Positions 7,728-16,650 of a stretch of 28,183 nucleotides of DNA are shown in pieces; position 1 is the first letter of the stretch, and each line of letters starts with the position of its first letter. This DNA is from Cyclobacteriaceae bacterium. GTDB lineage: Bacteria; Bacteroidota; Bacteroidia; Cytophagales; Cyclobacteriaceae. The DNA is taken from the NCBI GenBank assembly GCA_009885605.1, contig VFKK01000086.1, forward strand, positions 1 to 28,183. The letters are read 5' to 3'. The notes beneath the pieces were generated by a model that worked only from the letters and a program-made list of their open reading frames with translations, made no database searches and was not told the origin of the DNA. A program made the position numbers and the translations under genes.

Positions 7728-10672
7728 TTATTATCTGAAACTACTTCTCTGATTTTTTTTAGTAGTTCTGACGCATCGATAGGTTTTGCCACGAAGCCAT
7801 CAAATCCGCATTCGTCAATCCTCTCCAAAATTTCCAGCTTTGCCGCTGCTGTCAAGGCAATTACCGGAGTTTGTGAAAACTTTTTGATCTCTATAGTTGC
7901 CTCGAAACCGTCCATCACCGGCATTTGAATATCCATCAAGATACAATCAAACTTTTGGTTTTGAACAGCTTTAATAGCTTCCTCCCCATTTACTACCCGA
8001 TGAAAATCAAAACCCCATTTTTTAATAATTTTCCCCAAAACCAAAGCATTCACATCATTATCCTCTGCCATGAGAAGGTTGAGATGGTTGGATTGAGGTA
8101 TCGGACTATTCCCTCTTGAAGGGATTTCAGATTGGCTTTCTGCCAGATCAAATACCAAATCAAAATAGAACGTACTTCCGGTTCCAGCCTCAGACTGAAG
8201 AGCGATTGTACCTCCCATTAAATTCAAAAGTTTGCGGGTAATCGACAATCCCAGCCCTGTGCCTCCGTATTTGGTACTAAAAGTTGGTTTTACTTGGTCA
8301 AAATCATTGAAAATCATCTCCTGATTTTCGCGGGCAATTCCAATTCCATTATCCTTAACTTCGAAATAGACTTTGGCTTTTCCGTTCTTAATTTCTTTCA
8401 ACTGAACTTTAACGTCTACATTTCCCTCATTTGTAAATTTGAGAGCGTTTGTAATGAGATTATTCAATACCTGCGAAAGACGAGTTTTATCTCCTTTCAC
8501 CCAAATACCTAAACCTTCTGACAAATGAAGTTCGAGCAGGTTTCTGCTGTCTCTTGCATGGAATGTAAGTCCATTTATAATCTGATTTACCAGTTCTTCT
8601 AGCTGGAAAGGGCTTTTCTCGATTGTTAATTTACCAGCTTCAATTTTTTGGAAATCTAGTAAATCATTAATCATTATGATCAAATTATCGACTGCGAAGT
8701 TTATGGTATTGAGAGCTGTTTTTTGGTGCTCGGTTGGTTGCTCTTGAAGCAATGAATAGGTAGAACCAGATATTGCATTCAGTGGCGTTCTGAGTTCATG
8801 ACTGATCATCGATAAAAAATCAGATTTGATCTGATTTGCTTTTTCAGCCACTTTTCTTGCTTCATCTAATTTAGTCTCAAACTGTTTTTGCTCACTTATA
8901 TCTGTGAGGTATCCGTACCAAACCATGTCTCCATTTTCCAGAGATTGCGGTCTCGCAGCTCCAAGAATCCATTTATACTCATTAGATTCTACATTGGTTT
9001 TTACTCGAAATTGGCATTGCCAAGGTTGTTGCTTTCTAGCTGAAGCCACAGAGGTCATGATCACGTTTGGCAGATCCATGGGGTGCACCCTGGAAATTGC
9101 CACAGAAATATCCGTGAATTGGCCCATTTCTTCAGCCTTCAAACCAAGTACGGATCCTATTCCCTTGGAAAGAAAAGAGAAACTCATCTTTCCCTCAGTA
9201 TCCAGTACAAGTTGATAAAGGCCACCGGGAACTTGCTCCGTGAGGTTCATCAGGAAGTCACCGCTTTCTTCAAGGGTTTTCTCAAGAGTGACTTTTTCAG
9301 AGATGTTTTTGAAAGAAAGCTGGATGTAAGACTTGTCATCAAGACTGGTCAATTTGGAGGCTACCTCCAGAGTCAACTGCTTTCCTGCCGGGCTAATTAA
9401 CAGAGAGGAAAAATTTCTAAAAGAAGGACCAGCTTCTGCTCCTTCTATCCAATCCTTCCACTGATCTACTTCCTCAAAAAAGGAACTCAAATCTTTTAGG
9501 TGAGCTATTTTTTCATTCTTCTCCAGCCCAAATAATTTTCTGCCCTCCTCATTAAATAAAAATACATCTCCGGATTGGGTTACTATCAAAAGTGCTTCCG
9601 GAGAATCAAAAAGCAGTTTTTCATGAAGCTTAATTTTTTGCTGAAGTTCAATTTTTGGACTTTCATCCCACACGATCCCTATTACTTCTGATCCCTTTTG
9701 TCCTTTTATCGAAGGGTCAGTTTTGACTGAGAGATGAAGAGTTTCACCCGAAAAAATTTTAATCTGGAATGAGAAATCAAGCTGTTTTTTCCCTGTTTTT
9801 AATGAAAACAAGTGATCCTGGAAAGCCTTTTGAATTTGCCCATCGACGCCTTTTAGATCATTTTTTAACCCAATGGTGTTCGAGCAATTCAGGATTAGGG
9901 AAGAGGCAGAATCGAACGTCAAAATATCCAAACCCGAATCAAAATGCCAAATTCCTACTTTTACATGATCAGGCGCAAGATTCTTGAGTTCTATTATTTG
10001 GGCTTCTTTTTCTTTATTATTAGCTTTCTCTGAACCATCTCTTGCAATAATAAAAAATCTATCCTCAGTAAACTGTACAGTACATTCTAGAAATCTGTAG
10101 CTACCATCCTTGCTCTTAAATCTGGAGTTGAAGAAACCCAACCGATCATTTTCACCTGTTTGCTTCCAAATAGTCCTGATTTCCTCCAAATCATCTTCAT
10201 GAATGAAAGAACACAAAGAGGTATTTAGCAACTCTTCTACAGAATATCCTAAAACAGGCTGTATTGCCCCATTCAGGTAAGTCAGATAGTCATGCTGACC
10301 AATAGCAATAAGGTCAAGACTTGCTTTAAAAAACTGTTGAGCTTCTTTTTTACTAGGCAGTCCATGTGTCCGAACTTCCTTTCCCTTATAAAACAGGAAG
10401 TAATTAGAGGAACTTTCTTGTGGCAATTCAATTCTGAAAGAGTAATCCTTCCTTTCGTGGGTTAGGATCAATTCCTCTTTGAAGATATATGCATTGATAT
10501 CGAGTCCGAGACCAACAAGATTTCTTTCTTTTAAAGATTCCCCTATCTGCTCTTCAAATGATTCATTTGCATAAAAAATACTGTACGGAAAAGAATCATC
10601 AGCGAGAAACACCATTTCCGAAGACTCGTAAATGATCTTTTTAAAAGTACTGTTGATCCCTCTTTCTTGCAT
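7715..10672 (-). CDS. Cytoplasmic multi-PAS hybrid sensor histidine kinase with receiver domain
   Basis: A 985-residue hybrid two-component kinase. No transmembrane segment or signal peptide is evident, so it probably senses a cytoplasmic signal. Residues 10-600 look like a chain of about five PAS-type modules; clear PAC-like ends are FFNSRFKSKDGSYRFLEC (about 180-197) and WYGYLTDISEQKQFE (about 590-604). HisKA follows with the phosphoacceptor H625 in SHELRTPLNAI. HATPase_c shows NNLITNALKF, DNGIGIA and GGTGLGLS. The C-terminal receiver has an EDND acidic pocket and phosphoacceptor D914 in LMDIQMPVMDG, then the conserved Thr/Ala (LTAAA) and Lys (KPID). No response regulator or Hpt protein is adjacent, so the phosphorelay target is unknown. 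A Bacteroidetes-type promoter lies 75-105 bp upstream. Confidence 0.94.
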   Translation of the reverse strand: MQERGINSTFKKIIYESSEMVFLADDSFPYSIFYANESFEEQIGESLKERNLVGLGLDINAYIFKEELILTHERKDYSFRIELPQESSSNYFLFYKGKEVRTHGLPSKKEAQQFFKASLDLIAIGQHDYLTYLNGAIQPVLGYSVEELLNTSLCSFIHEDDLEEIRTIWKQTGENDRLGFFNSRFKSKDGSYRFLECTVQFTEDRFFIIARDGSEKANNKEKEAQIIELKNLAPDHVKVGIWHFDSGLDILTFDSASSLILNCSNTIGLKNDLKGVDGQIQKAFQDHLFSLKTGKKQLDFSFQIKIFSGETLHLSVKTDPSIKGQKGSEVIGIVWDESPKIELQQKIKLHEKLLFDSPEALLIVTQSGDVFLFNEEGRKLFGLEKNEKIAHLKDLSSFFEEVDQWKDWIEGAEAGPSFRNFSSLLISPAGKQLTLEVASKLTSLDDKSYIQLSFKNISEKVTLEKTLEESGDFLMNLTEQVPGGLYQLVLDTEGKMSFSFLSKGIGSVLGLKAEEMGQFTDISVAISRVHPMDLPNVIMTSVASARKQQPWQCQFRVKTNVESNEYKWILGAARPQSLENGDMVWYGYLTDISEQKQFETKLDEARKVAEKANQIKSDFLSMISHELRTPLNAISGSTYSLLQEQPTEHQKTALNTINFAVDNLIIMINDLLDFQKIEAGKLTIEKSPFQLEELVNQIINGLTFHARDSRNLLELHLSEGLGIWVKGDKTRLSQVLNNLITNALKFTNEGNVDVKVQLKEIKNGKAKVYFEVKDNGIGIARENQEMIFNDFDQVKPTFSTKYGGTGLGLSITRKLLNLMGGTIALQSEAGTGSTFYFDLVFDLAESQSEIPSRGNSPIPQSNHLNLLMAEDNDVNALVLGKIIKKWGFDFHRVVNGEEAIKAVQNQKFDCILMDIQMPVMDGFEATIEIKKFSQTPVIALTAAAKLEILERIDECGFDGFVAKPIDASELLKKIREVVSDNNYKA

Positions 10673-10745
10673 TGAAATGTCCTTTGCGTACTATGTTTAT
10701 TTCTATCCTTTCGAAGGAAAGAAAAATCAACCTCCTTTCCTAATG

Positions 10746-10776
10746 TAAACATACAGCAATTTGTATTTCATAGCAA
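10746..10776 (-). promoter_or_regulatory. Candidate Bacteroidetes promoter for the hybrid kinase
   Basis: On the minus strand TTG (10776-10774) is followed after 20 nt by TATGTTTA (10753-10746), seven of eight matches to TAnnTTTG. The leader would be about 70 nt and contains a strong anti-Shine-Dalgarno complement (AAGGAGGTT), but not at start-codon distance. It would let the kinase be transcribed apart from the two genes upstream. Confidence 0.4.
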
Positions 10777-10806
10777 ATAATTTACTTTTTGAATACTGTT
10801 TTCTTC

Positions 10807-11493
10807 TTAAAAATTATAGTAATAACTAATTTTAGCCCATAGTCGGGTTCTAAAGCCCTCCTGAATAAACCCATCAGTTCGATAATCCAATGCCCATTCA
10901 AGTTTTTCATTGCTATTGAATAATTTACCAAGAGCAATTGCTGTGCGATTTTCAATCTCAAACTCTCCTCCCTTGAGGCTGAAAATGGGCTCTTCAGAAA
11001 GCACTAAATAAAATTCGTTAGGATCTACTTCTGCCCCTTCCAAAGGAATCTCCATAGAAAACCGATATCTTAATCGGACCTCCAGATCATCATTTTTAGT
11101 GAAAGTCTGATCAGTCCTCACCCGGTGATTAATCCTCAGATTTCGCAGCCTTTGCAGCATTGACAACTGTTGGATAATTCTGTTGCCGTCTTCTTTTTCC
11201 TGAAATCTGTGAAAAACACCTAATCCGATACTAATTCCTGGACGAATAGTGTGATCAAAAATTAGCATCAAATCTGTGCGATAATGGGTAAATTGGGGGT
11301 TATCCGTTTTCAGATCTCTGCTATCGTACAAGATCTCTTGATTCTCAATTTTAAAATTGAGCTTATTTTGTTGATCTAGCTTTTTGGTAAAAGAAATCTC
11401 AGGGAAAATCCCTGTGAAAAAGACCTTATTCTCCTGAGCGGCCAAGCTTCCATTTAAAGAAATAAGAACAACCAAAATAACTAGTTTCTTCAT
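10807..11493 (-). CDS. DUF2490 family outer-membrane-like protein
   Basis: A 228-residue protein with a signal peptide (MKKLVILVVLISLNGSLAAQ) and an alternating polar/hydrophobic strand pattern through its length. It ends in a run of aromatic residues (KISYYYNF) with a terminal Phe, as in outer-membrane beta-barrels. The segments TGIFPEISFTKKL and the repeated R-x-RYRF/HRVRTDQTF strands fit DUF2490, a Bacteroidota family of unknown function. Its ATG overlaps the stop of the upstream gene by one base (TAATG at 11495-11491), so translation is probably coupled to that exported PepSY-like protein. The two may act together at the envelope. The function of DUF2490 is not known to me. Confidence 0.8.
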   Translation of the reverse strand: MKKLVILVVLISLNGSLAAQENKVFFTGIFPEISFTKKLDQQNKLNFKIENQEILYDSRDLKTDNPQFTHYRTDLMLIFDHTIRPGISIGLGVFHRFQEKEDGNRIIQQLSMLQRLRNLRINHRVRTDQTFTKNDDLEVRLRYRFSMEIPLEGAEVDPNEFYLVLSEEPIFSLKGGEFEIENRTAIALGKLFNSNEKLEWALDYRTDGFIQEGFRTRLWAKISYYYNF

Positions 11494-12080
11494 TAAAAAA
11501 TCAGATTGTCATTCAGACGAATTTGAACCTTAAGTTTTGACAAAAACTTACCCGAATCATCAAACAGTGCTTCCCAAAGCTCCCATTGTTCGTTTTTCCC
11601 CTGAAAGACTATCTCATAGCGAATTACAACATCAACAATCTCTTCCTCGTCAAAGAAATCTTCCAGGTCCGATTTGGAAGCAGTAAGCTGCCGCTGGATT
11701 TTTTCAACTTTTACATGAGCATAAATTGATTCAAAATGAAATTGGATTTCCTTCCAAACCTCAAGTGGGACCTCAGATTCTTTAATTTCAATTTCAACAT
11801 CTTCCACATTTCCCAAAGAATCAAACTCTACACTATGGAAGTGACCCTGGTAATGAAATTTTGCTTCATAGGATTTGCCATTTTGAGAATGTTCCAAAAA
11901 CCATTTTGGTCTTTGGACATTTTCAAAGGAATCTTTGAGCCAATCCCTTGCCGCAGAGGGAACTTCACGTGGTTTTATTCCTGATTCTTTCTCAATTTTT
12001 TCTTGAGAAAAAGAAAAATTAAAAATTCCAAAACTTAGGAAAAGGATTATAAAAACTATTAAAGAATTAAAATTGAGCAT
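11493..12080 (-). CDS. Exported PepSY-like domain protein
   Basis: A 195-residue exported protein. I place the start at ATG 12080-12078 (MLNFNSLIVFIILFLSFG..., signal peptide ending near FSFSQ). The longer frame would begin at a TTG at 12107 lying inside the loop of the aconitase terminator. The mature part has PepSY-like features: VPSAARDWLKDSF, a helix, then strand blocks such as KSYEAKFHYQGHFHSVEFDS and DSLGNVEDVEIEI, seen in DUF2874/PepSY-like proteins. A second module follows (WELWEALFDDSGKFLSKLKV) with the same strand-turn-strand D.G pattern, suggesting two related halves. It overlaps the DUF2490 gene by one base. The family call is moderate, export is firm, and function is unknown. Confidence 0.7.
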   Translation of the reverse strand: MLNFNSLIVFIILFLSFGIFNFSFSQEKIEKESGIKPREVPSAARDWLKDSFENVQRPKWFLEHSQNGKSYEAKFHYQGHFHSVEFDSLGNVEDVEIEIKESEVPLEVWKEIQFHFESIYAHVKVEKIQRQLTASKSDLEDFFDEEEIVDVVIRYEIVFQGKNEQWELWEALFDDSGKFLSKLKVQIRLNDNLIF

Positions 12081-12091
12081 AACAGAAAAAG

Positions 12092-12120
12092 AAAAAAGCC
12101 GTAGCAATCATGCTACGGCT
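12092..12120 (-). terminator. Rho-independent terminator of the aconitase gene
   Basis: A perfect 10-bp stem (AGCCGTAGCA 12097-12106 against TGCTACGGCT 12111-12120) with a 4-nt loop is followed on the minus strand by five T (12096-12092). It lies 20 nt beyond the aconitase stop and only about 12 nt before the start of the next minus-strand gene. That gene must use read-through or a promoter within the terminator region. Confidence 0.88.
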
Positions 12121-12140
12121 TAGGTATTAATAATTTACTT

Positions 12141-14402
12141 TCAAACCTTGGCCTTGATCAAGTTGAGTGCAGAACCTGCAACAAACCAACCAATCTGACT
12201 TTCATTGTAAGTATGGTTTACTTGAATGGTGTTGGATGTTCCGTCAGAGTGATTGAATACAACCTGAAGTTGCTTTCCTGGAGCAAATGAAGTCAACCCA
12301 ATGATATCTATGCTATCATTTTCCTGAATCAAGTCGTAATCAATAGCGTTGGCAAAAGTCAGGGCCAGCATCCCCTGCTTCTTCAAGTTGGTTTCATGGA
12401 TTCGTGCAAAAGATTTTACTAAAATCGCGCGAACTCCCAAGAAACGAGGCTCCATTGCAGCGTGCTCTCTGGAAGAACCCTCACCGTAGTTTTCATCTCC
12501 AACCACGATCGATCCGATACCATGCTGCTTGTAATTACGTTGGGTAGCAGGCACTTCTCCATACTCACCAGTCAATTGATTTTTAACTTTATTGGTTGCG
12601 TCATTGTAGGCGTTTACCGCACCGATCAGCATATTATTGGAGATGTTATCCAAGTGTCCTCTATATTTCAACCAAGGTCCGGCCATGGAAATATGATCCG
12701 TGGTACACTTTCCTTTTGCTTTTATTAAAAGCTTCAATTCTTTCAGGTCAATTCCTTCCCAAGCTGCAAAAGAATCAAGTAACTGGAGTCTGTCAGATTT
12801 TGGATCAACCAAAACATTTACTTTAGATCCGTCTTCAGCGGGAGCCTGATAACCTGCATCTTCCACTTCAAAGCCTTTCGCAGGAAGTTCAAGCCCTCTT
12901 GGCTCGTCCAACTTCACGGCTACTCCTTCAGCATTAATCAAAGTATCTGTAAGTGGATTGAATGTCAAATCACCGGCAATTGCCAATGCGGTCACAATTT
13001 CAGGTGATGCCACAAATGCGTGTGTATTTGGGTTGCCGTCAGCGCGCTTCGCAAAGTTTCTATTAAAAGAAGTAATGATCGAGTTTTTTTCCTGCTTCTC
13101 AGCGCCATGACGTGCCCATTGGCCAATACAAGGCCCGCAAGCATTTGCCAATACAACTCCTCCCATCTGACCAAACGTATCCAGGAATCCATCACGCTCG
13201 ACCGTAAATCGAACTTGCTCGGAGCCAGGAGTGATGGTGTATTCTGATTTTGCAGTCAGCTTTTTATCAACAGCCTGCTTAGCAAGTGATGCTGCTCTTG
13301 AAATATCCTCGTAGGAAGAGTTAGTACAAGAACCGATCAAACCCACGTCCAATTTTGCAGGCCATCCGTTTTCTCTCACTGCTGCCGCAAATTTAGAAAT
13401 TGGCCACGCCAAATCAGGAGTGAAAGGACCATTGACATGCGGCTCCAATTCTGAAAGATTAATTTCAATCACCTGATCGAAATAAGCAGATGGGTCCGCG
13501 TAGACTTCCGCATCACCAGTCAAATGTGCGGCAATTCCATTTGCCAATTCAGCAATATCCGATCTGCCTGTACCCTGAAGGTAAGCTGCGGACTTCTCAT
13601 CATATCCAAAAATGGAAGTTGTTGCTCCGATTTCAGCACCCATGTTACAGATTGTACCTTTTCCGGTGGCAGAAAGTGATCTTGCTCCGTCTCCGAAATA
13701 CTCAACGATAGCACCAGTTCCACCTTTAACAGTCAAAATACCCGCAACTTTCAGGATAACGTCCTTAGCCGAAGTCCAACCAGACAACTTACCAGTCAAC
13801 TTAACGCCGATCAGCTTTGGAAACTTGAGCTCCCATGGCAATCCTGCCATCACATCACAAGCATCAGCTCCACCTACTCCTATAGCAATCATTCCTAAAC
13901 CACCGGCATTTGGCGTGTGAGAATCCGTTCCAATCATCATTCCGCCCGGGAATGCATAATTTTCAAGAACAACCTGGTGAATAATACCAGCTCCTGGTTT
14001 CCAGAATCCAATTCCGTATTTATTTGAAACAGAGGCAAGAAAATCATATACCTCTCTATTTTTATCTTTCGCCTTATTCAAGTCTGTGACTGCACCGACC
14101 TCAGCCTGAATCAGGTGATCACAGTGAACAGTGGAAGGAACTGCTACTTGATCACGACCTGCTTGCATGAATTGTAAAAGTGCCATTTGTGCAGTTGCAT
14201 CTTGCATAGCAACTCTATCCGGCTGAAAATCAACATAAGTTACTCCCCTTTGAAATGCATGAGAAGCCGCTCCTTCTGTAAGGTGAGCGTAAAGAATCTT
14301 TTCTGTCAGGGTAAGAGGACGTCCAACAGCCTTACGAGCTGCCTCGATTCTTTCAGGAAATCGTCCATATACTTCCTTGATCATTTGGATATCAAAAGCC
14401 AT
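12141..14402 (-). CDS. acnA: Aconitate hydratase, mitochondrial type
   Basis: Interconverts citrate and isocitrate in the TCA cycle using a [4Fe-4S] cluster, in the cytoplasm. At 753 residues it fits the mitochondrial-type aconitase (ACO2-like, as in Bacteroides) rather than the longer bacterial AcnA/IRP1 or AcnB types. The three cluster ligands are visible: C359 in IGSCTNSSYED, and C422 and C425 in ANACGPCIGQW. Other hallmarks are HCDHLIQ (about residues 92-98), GTDSHTPNAGGLG (about 157-169), and the C-terminal swivel domain with GDENYGEGSSREHAA containing the substrate-binding Arg and Ser. The start ATG 14402-14400 fits the family N-terminus (MAFDIQMIKEVYGRFPERIE). It has its own terminator and an upstream -7 element, so it is probably monocistronic. 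Confidence 0.97.
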   Translation of the reverse strand: MAFDIQMIKEVYGRFPERIEAARKAVGRPLTLTEKILYAHLTEGAASHAFQRGVTYVDFQPDRVAMQDATAQMALLQFMQAGRDQVAVPSTVHCDHLIQAEVGAVTDLNKAKDKNREVYDFLASVSNKYGIGFWKPGAGIIHQVVLENYAFPGGMMIGTDSHTPNAGGLGMIAIGVGGADACDVMAGLPWELKFPKLIGVKLTGKLSGWTSAKDVILKVAGILTVKGGTGAIVEYFGDGARSLSATGKGTICNMGAEIGATTSIFGYDEKSAAYLQGTGRSDIAELANGIAAHLTGDAEVYADPSAYFDQVIEINLSELEPHVNGPFTPDLAWPISKFAAAVRENGWPAKLDVGLIGSCTNSSYEDISRAASLAKQAVDKKLTAKSEYTITPGSEQVRFTVERDGFLDTFGQMGGVVLANACGPCIGQWARHGAEKQEKNSIITSFNRNFAKRADGNPNTHAFVASPEIVTALAIAGDLTFNPLTDTLINAEGVAVKLDEPRGLELPAKGFEVEDAGYQAPAEDGSKVNVLVDPKSDRLQLLDSFAAWEGIDLKELKLLIKAKGKCTTDHISMAGPWLKYRGHLDNISNNMLIGAVNAYNDATNKVKNQLTGEYGEVPATQRNYKQHGIGSIVVGDENYGEGSSREHAAMEPRFLGVRAILVKSFARIHETNLKKQGMLALTFANAIDYDLIQENDSIDIIGLTSFAPGKQLQVVFNHSDGTSNTIQVNHTYNESQIGWFVAGSALNLIKAKV

Positions 14403-14445
14403 TTTATTGGAATTTTTGTGATTAAAGGTTCATTTTTTTCGAAGA

Positions 14446-14453
14446 CAAATATA
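14446..14453 (-). promoter_or_regulatory. Candidate -7 element of the aconitase promoter
   Basis: On the minus strand 14453-14446 reads TATATTTG, a full match to the Bacteroidetes -7 consensus TAnnTTTG. It lies 43 bp upstream of the aconitase ATG, a normal leader length. No good TTTG -33 box is visible at 19-21 nt, so the call rests on the -7 box alone. Confidence 0.45.
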
Positions 14454-14830
14454 GGAAGTTAGGTCAATAATAGATAGCTCTGTACAATCTGTAAATCAAG
14501 GTACACCACTTTTTTAAATCAATTTTGTTTAAAGAATTTGGATATTTTAAGTTCGAATATGGATCAATTGCACCTTTGATCAAGTGAATAAAAAAAGAAC
14601 CCTCCGGCATAGACTATTTTTGAAAAAATCAGTCCCATTCAAAAATTTATCTAGGCTGATATGATTAAAAAAACAGCCAATTAGAGTTATTTTGCCATTT
14701 TTCACTATAACTGATTTCAAAAAATCTTCTTGCAATTTAAAAAAAATAGGCCCTAATTTTCCTTTCCAGCCTGTCGAAGTTTTTTTAGTTTTAAATAAAA
14801 ACTTAATATTAAGATAAAATTACTCACATC

Positions 14831-14854
14831 GAATCCAAGGCTACATTTGGATTC
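14831..14854. repeat. Inverted repeat just upstream of the 7TM kinase gene
   Basis: GAATCCAA (14831-14838) and TTGGATTC (14847-14854) are exact inverted repeats separated by 8 bp. They end 11 bp before the ATG at 14866. The position fits either an operator overlapping the translation start region or a leader hairpin. No T run follows, so it is not a terminator. Confidence 0.5.
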
Positions 14855-14865
14855 AATAATGTAGG

Positions 14866-16650
14866 ATGGAATTTTCCTTGAATCCATTTTCAACAACTTT
14901 ATTGGTTTCCGGCCTTTTGGTCGGATTGCTATCTATTTTTATCACTTTTAAATTAGAGGATTCCATCCGATGGATTGCTTTAACGATGGTTTCGTTTACC
15001 ATCTGGGGATTTTTTTACGGATTGGAGTTGGCAAGTAAGACGGTGGAGGACATGCTTTTTTGGAGCAAATTTGAATATTTGGGCATTTCTTTCGCTCCTG
15101 CTTTCTGGGTCATTTTTTCCTTTAAGTATACTGGCTTCCAAGCTTGGAAAAAGTTTTGGCTCCTTTTATTAGTATTTGCGGTACCTGTGACAACTTATTT
15201 CCTGGTTCTCACGAATGAATTGCATCATCTCCACTATGCATCAACAAGTCTCAATAACACAGGACCTTTTCCAATTTTGGAAATAAAAATTGGCCCTTGG
15301 TACATGGTCCATGTCGTTTACTCCTATTTGGCTTTTTCGATAGTCATATTTATCCTTTGGAAGAGATTTAGATTCTCCGACCCTTTATTCAAAACTCAGA
15401 CAAAACTGATCATAGCTGCTGGCACCATTCCCTTGATTTTCAATATTTTTTATCAAACTGGAATAATAAAACCATTTGAAGGAATTGATCTCACCCCCTA
15501 CGCCTTTTTATTAACTTATTTAATCCTGGCGATTGCCATTCTTAAGTTCAATTTATTTAGCATTAAGCCAGTAGCAAGAGATAAAATCCTGGAAGTAATC
15601 ACCCGAGGAGTTTTGGTTTTCGATGCACGCTACAAACTCATTGACTTTAATCCTGCTGTAAAAAACTTTTTCATTCCTCTAGACTTAATTAAAGTTGGAA
15701 AAAATGCAAATGAGATTTTTTCTGACAAAGAAGAATTACTTCAATTGCTAAAAGCCGGAGAAAGAAACATTCTTGAAAGTATTTTTCAATCTGAAAAAGG
15801 GAGGGAAATTGTAAGAATTGAGTCAATTCCCATTTTGGAAAAAGATACAATATTCAGTGGGATGGTGCTTCTTTTCGAAGATATCACTGACCAAGTGCAG
15901 GTCAACGACCAGTTAAAACACCAGACACTGGAATTACAACAATTGAACAGCCTGAAAGATAAATTCTTCAGTATTATATCCCATGACCTCAAAGGGCCGA
16001 TTTTTGGAGTCAAAGAACTTATTCATCTTACTGAAACTGGCCTAGTGAGTAAGGAAGAATTTTTTGAAATGCTTCCCGAAGTTTCCAAAAATATGGAGCA
16101 CGTATCGATTCTCCTGGAAAATCTTTTAGCTTGGACAAGTTCACAACTAAGAGGGGAATATATTCAGGTTCAGCAGTTTGATATTACTAAGGCCTTACAG
16201 CATCAAAAAAATCTCCTAGACCGGATTGCAAAAGATAAAAATCTGACCATCTCAATTAGTCATTCATCAGAAGTTCTGGTTGAAGCCGATAAGAATATGG
16301 TAGAGCTGGTTCTCAGGAACCTGATAAACAATGCGATTAAATTCTCCAAGCCCAATGGAGAAATCATATTAGCGGCTGCCTATGAGAAAGACTTGGTTAA
16401 AATATGCGTTGAGGATCAGGGATTAGGAATTTCGCCTGAAAACCTTACCAAGATTAATTCAGGTATTTCATTTACCACCCGTGGTCAAAACAATGAAAGT
16501 GGAACAGGACTGGGTATGATTTTAGTCAAAGAGTATGTCTCCAAAAACTCGGGTTCGCTTGAAATAAGCTCAATTGAAGGGAAAGGAACAAAATTCTGCA
16601 TTTTTCTACCAGCTGCAAAAATCAATAAACAAGGGGGAATCTTAATTTAA
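14866..16650 (+). CDS. Membrane sensor histidine kinase with N-terminal 7TM domain and PAS
   Basis: A 594-residue inner-membrane histidine kinase. Residues 8-225 form the seven-helix 'histidine kinase N-terminal 7TM' module; the motif FWSKFEYLGISFAPAFWVIF (about 65-84) and the last helices before LKFNLFSIKPVARD are typical. A PAS segment follows (about 235-345), with VLVFDARYKLIDFNPAV and ending at LLFEDITDQVQ. HisKA carries the phosphoacceptor H373 in IISHDLKGPIFG. HATPase_c has LRNLINNAIKF, DQGLGIS and GTGLGMIL. There is no receiver domain. No response regulator is adjacent, so the partner is unknown. Its last 9 bp overlap the convergent acyl-CoA reductase gene. The start codon is preceded closely by an inverted repeat that may regulate it. 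Confidence 0.92.
   Translation: MEFSLNPFSTTLLVSGLLVGLLSIFITFKLEDSIRWIALTMVSFTIWGFFYGLELASKTVEDMLFWSKFEYLGISFAPAFWVIFSFKYTGFQAWKKFWLLLLVFAVPVTTYFLVLTNELHHLHYASTSLNNTGPFPILEIKIGPWYMVHVVYSYLAFSIVIFILWKRFRFSDPLFKTQTKLIIAAGTIPLIFNIFYQTGIIKPFEGIDLTPYAFLLTYLILAIAILKFNLFSIKPVARDKILEVITRGVLVFDARYKLIDFNPAVKNFFIPLDLIKVGKNANEIFSDKEELLQLLKAGERNILESIFQSEKGREIVRIESIPILEKDTIFSGMVLLFEDITDQVQVNDQLKHQTLELQQLNSLKDKFFSIISHDLKGPIFGVKELIHLTETGLVSKEEFFEMLPEVSKNMEHVSILLENLLAWTSSQLRGEYIQVQQFDITKALQHQKNLLDRIAKDKNLTISISHSSEVLVEADKNMVELVLRNLINNAIKFSKPNGEIILAAAYEKDLVKICVEDQGLGISPENLTKINSGISFTTRGQNNESGTGLGMILVKEYVSKNSGSLEISSIEGKGTKFCIFLPAAKINKQGGILI

Larger units (their letters stand above)
14403..14865. other. 463-bp intergenic region between divergent acnA and 7TM kinase genes
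   Basis: AT-rich non-coding DNA separating two divergent genes. I see the aconitase -7 box near its left end and an inverted repeat near its right end (both listed separately). There is also a short inverted repeat GATCAA...TTGATC around 14563-14581. No open frame with coding character, tRNA or riboswitch is apparent. The kinase promoter must lie here but I cannot point to a convincing one. Confidence 0.6.

Noticed and set aside
12081..12107. Extended TTG start for the PepSY-like protein
   Set aside because: The TTG sits inside the aconitase terminator hairpin, while ATG 12080 gives a clean signal peptide.
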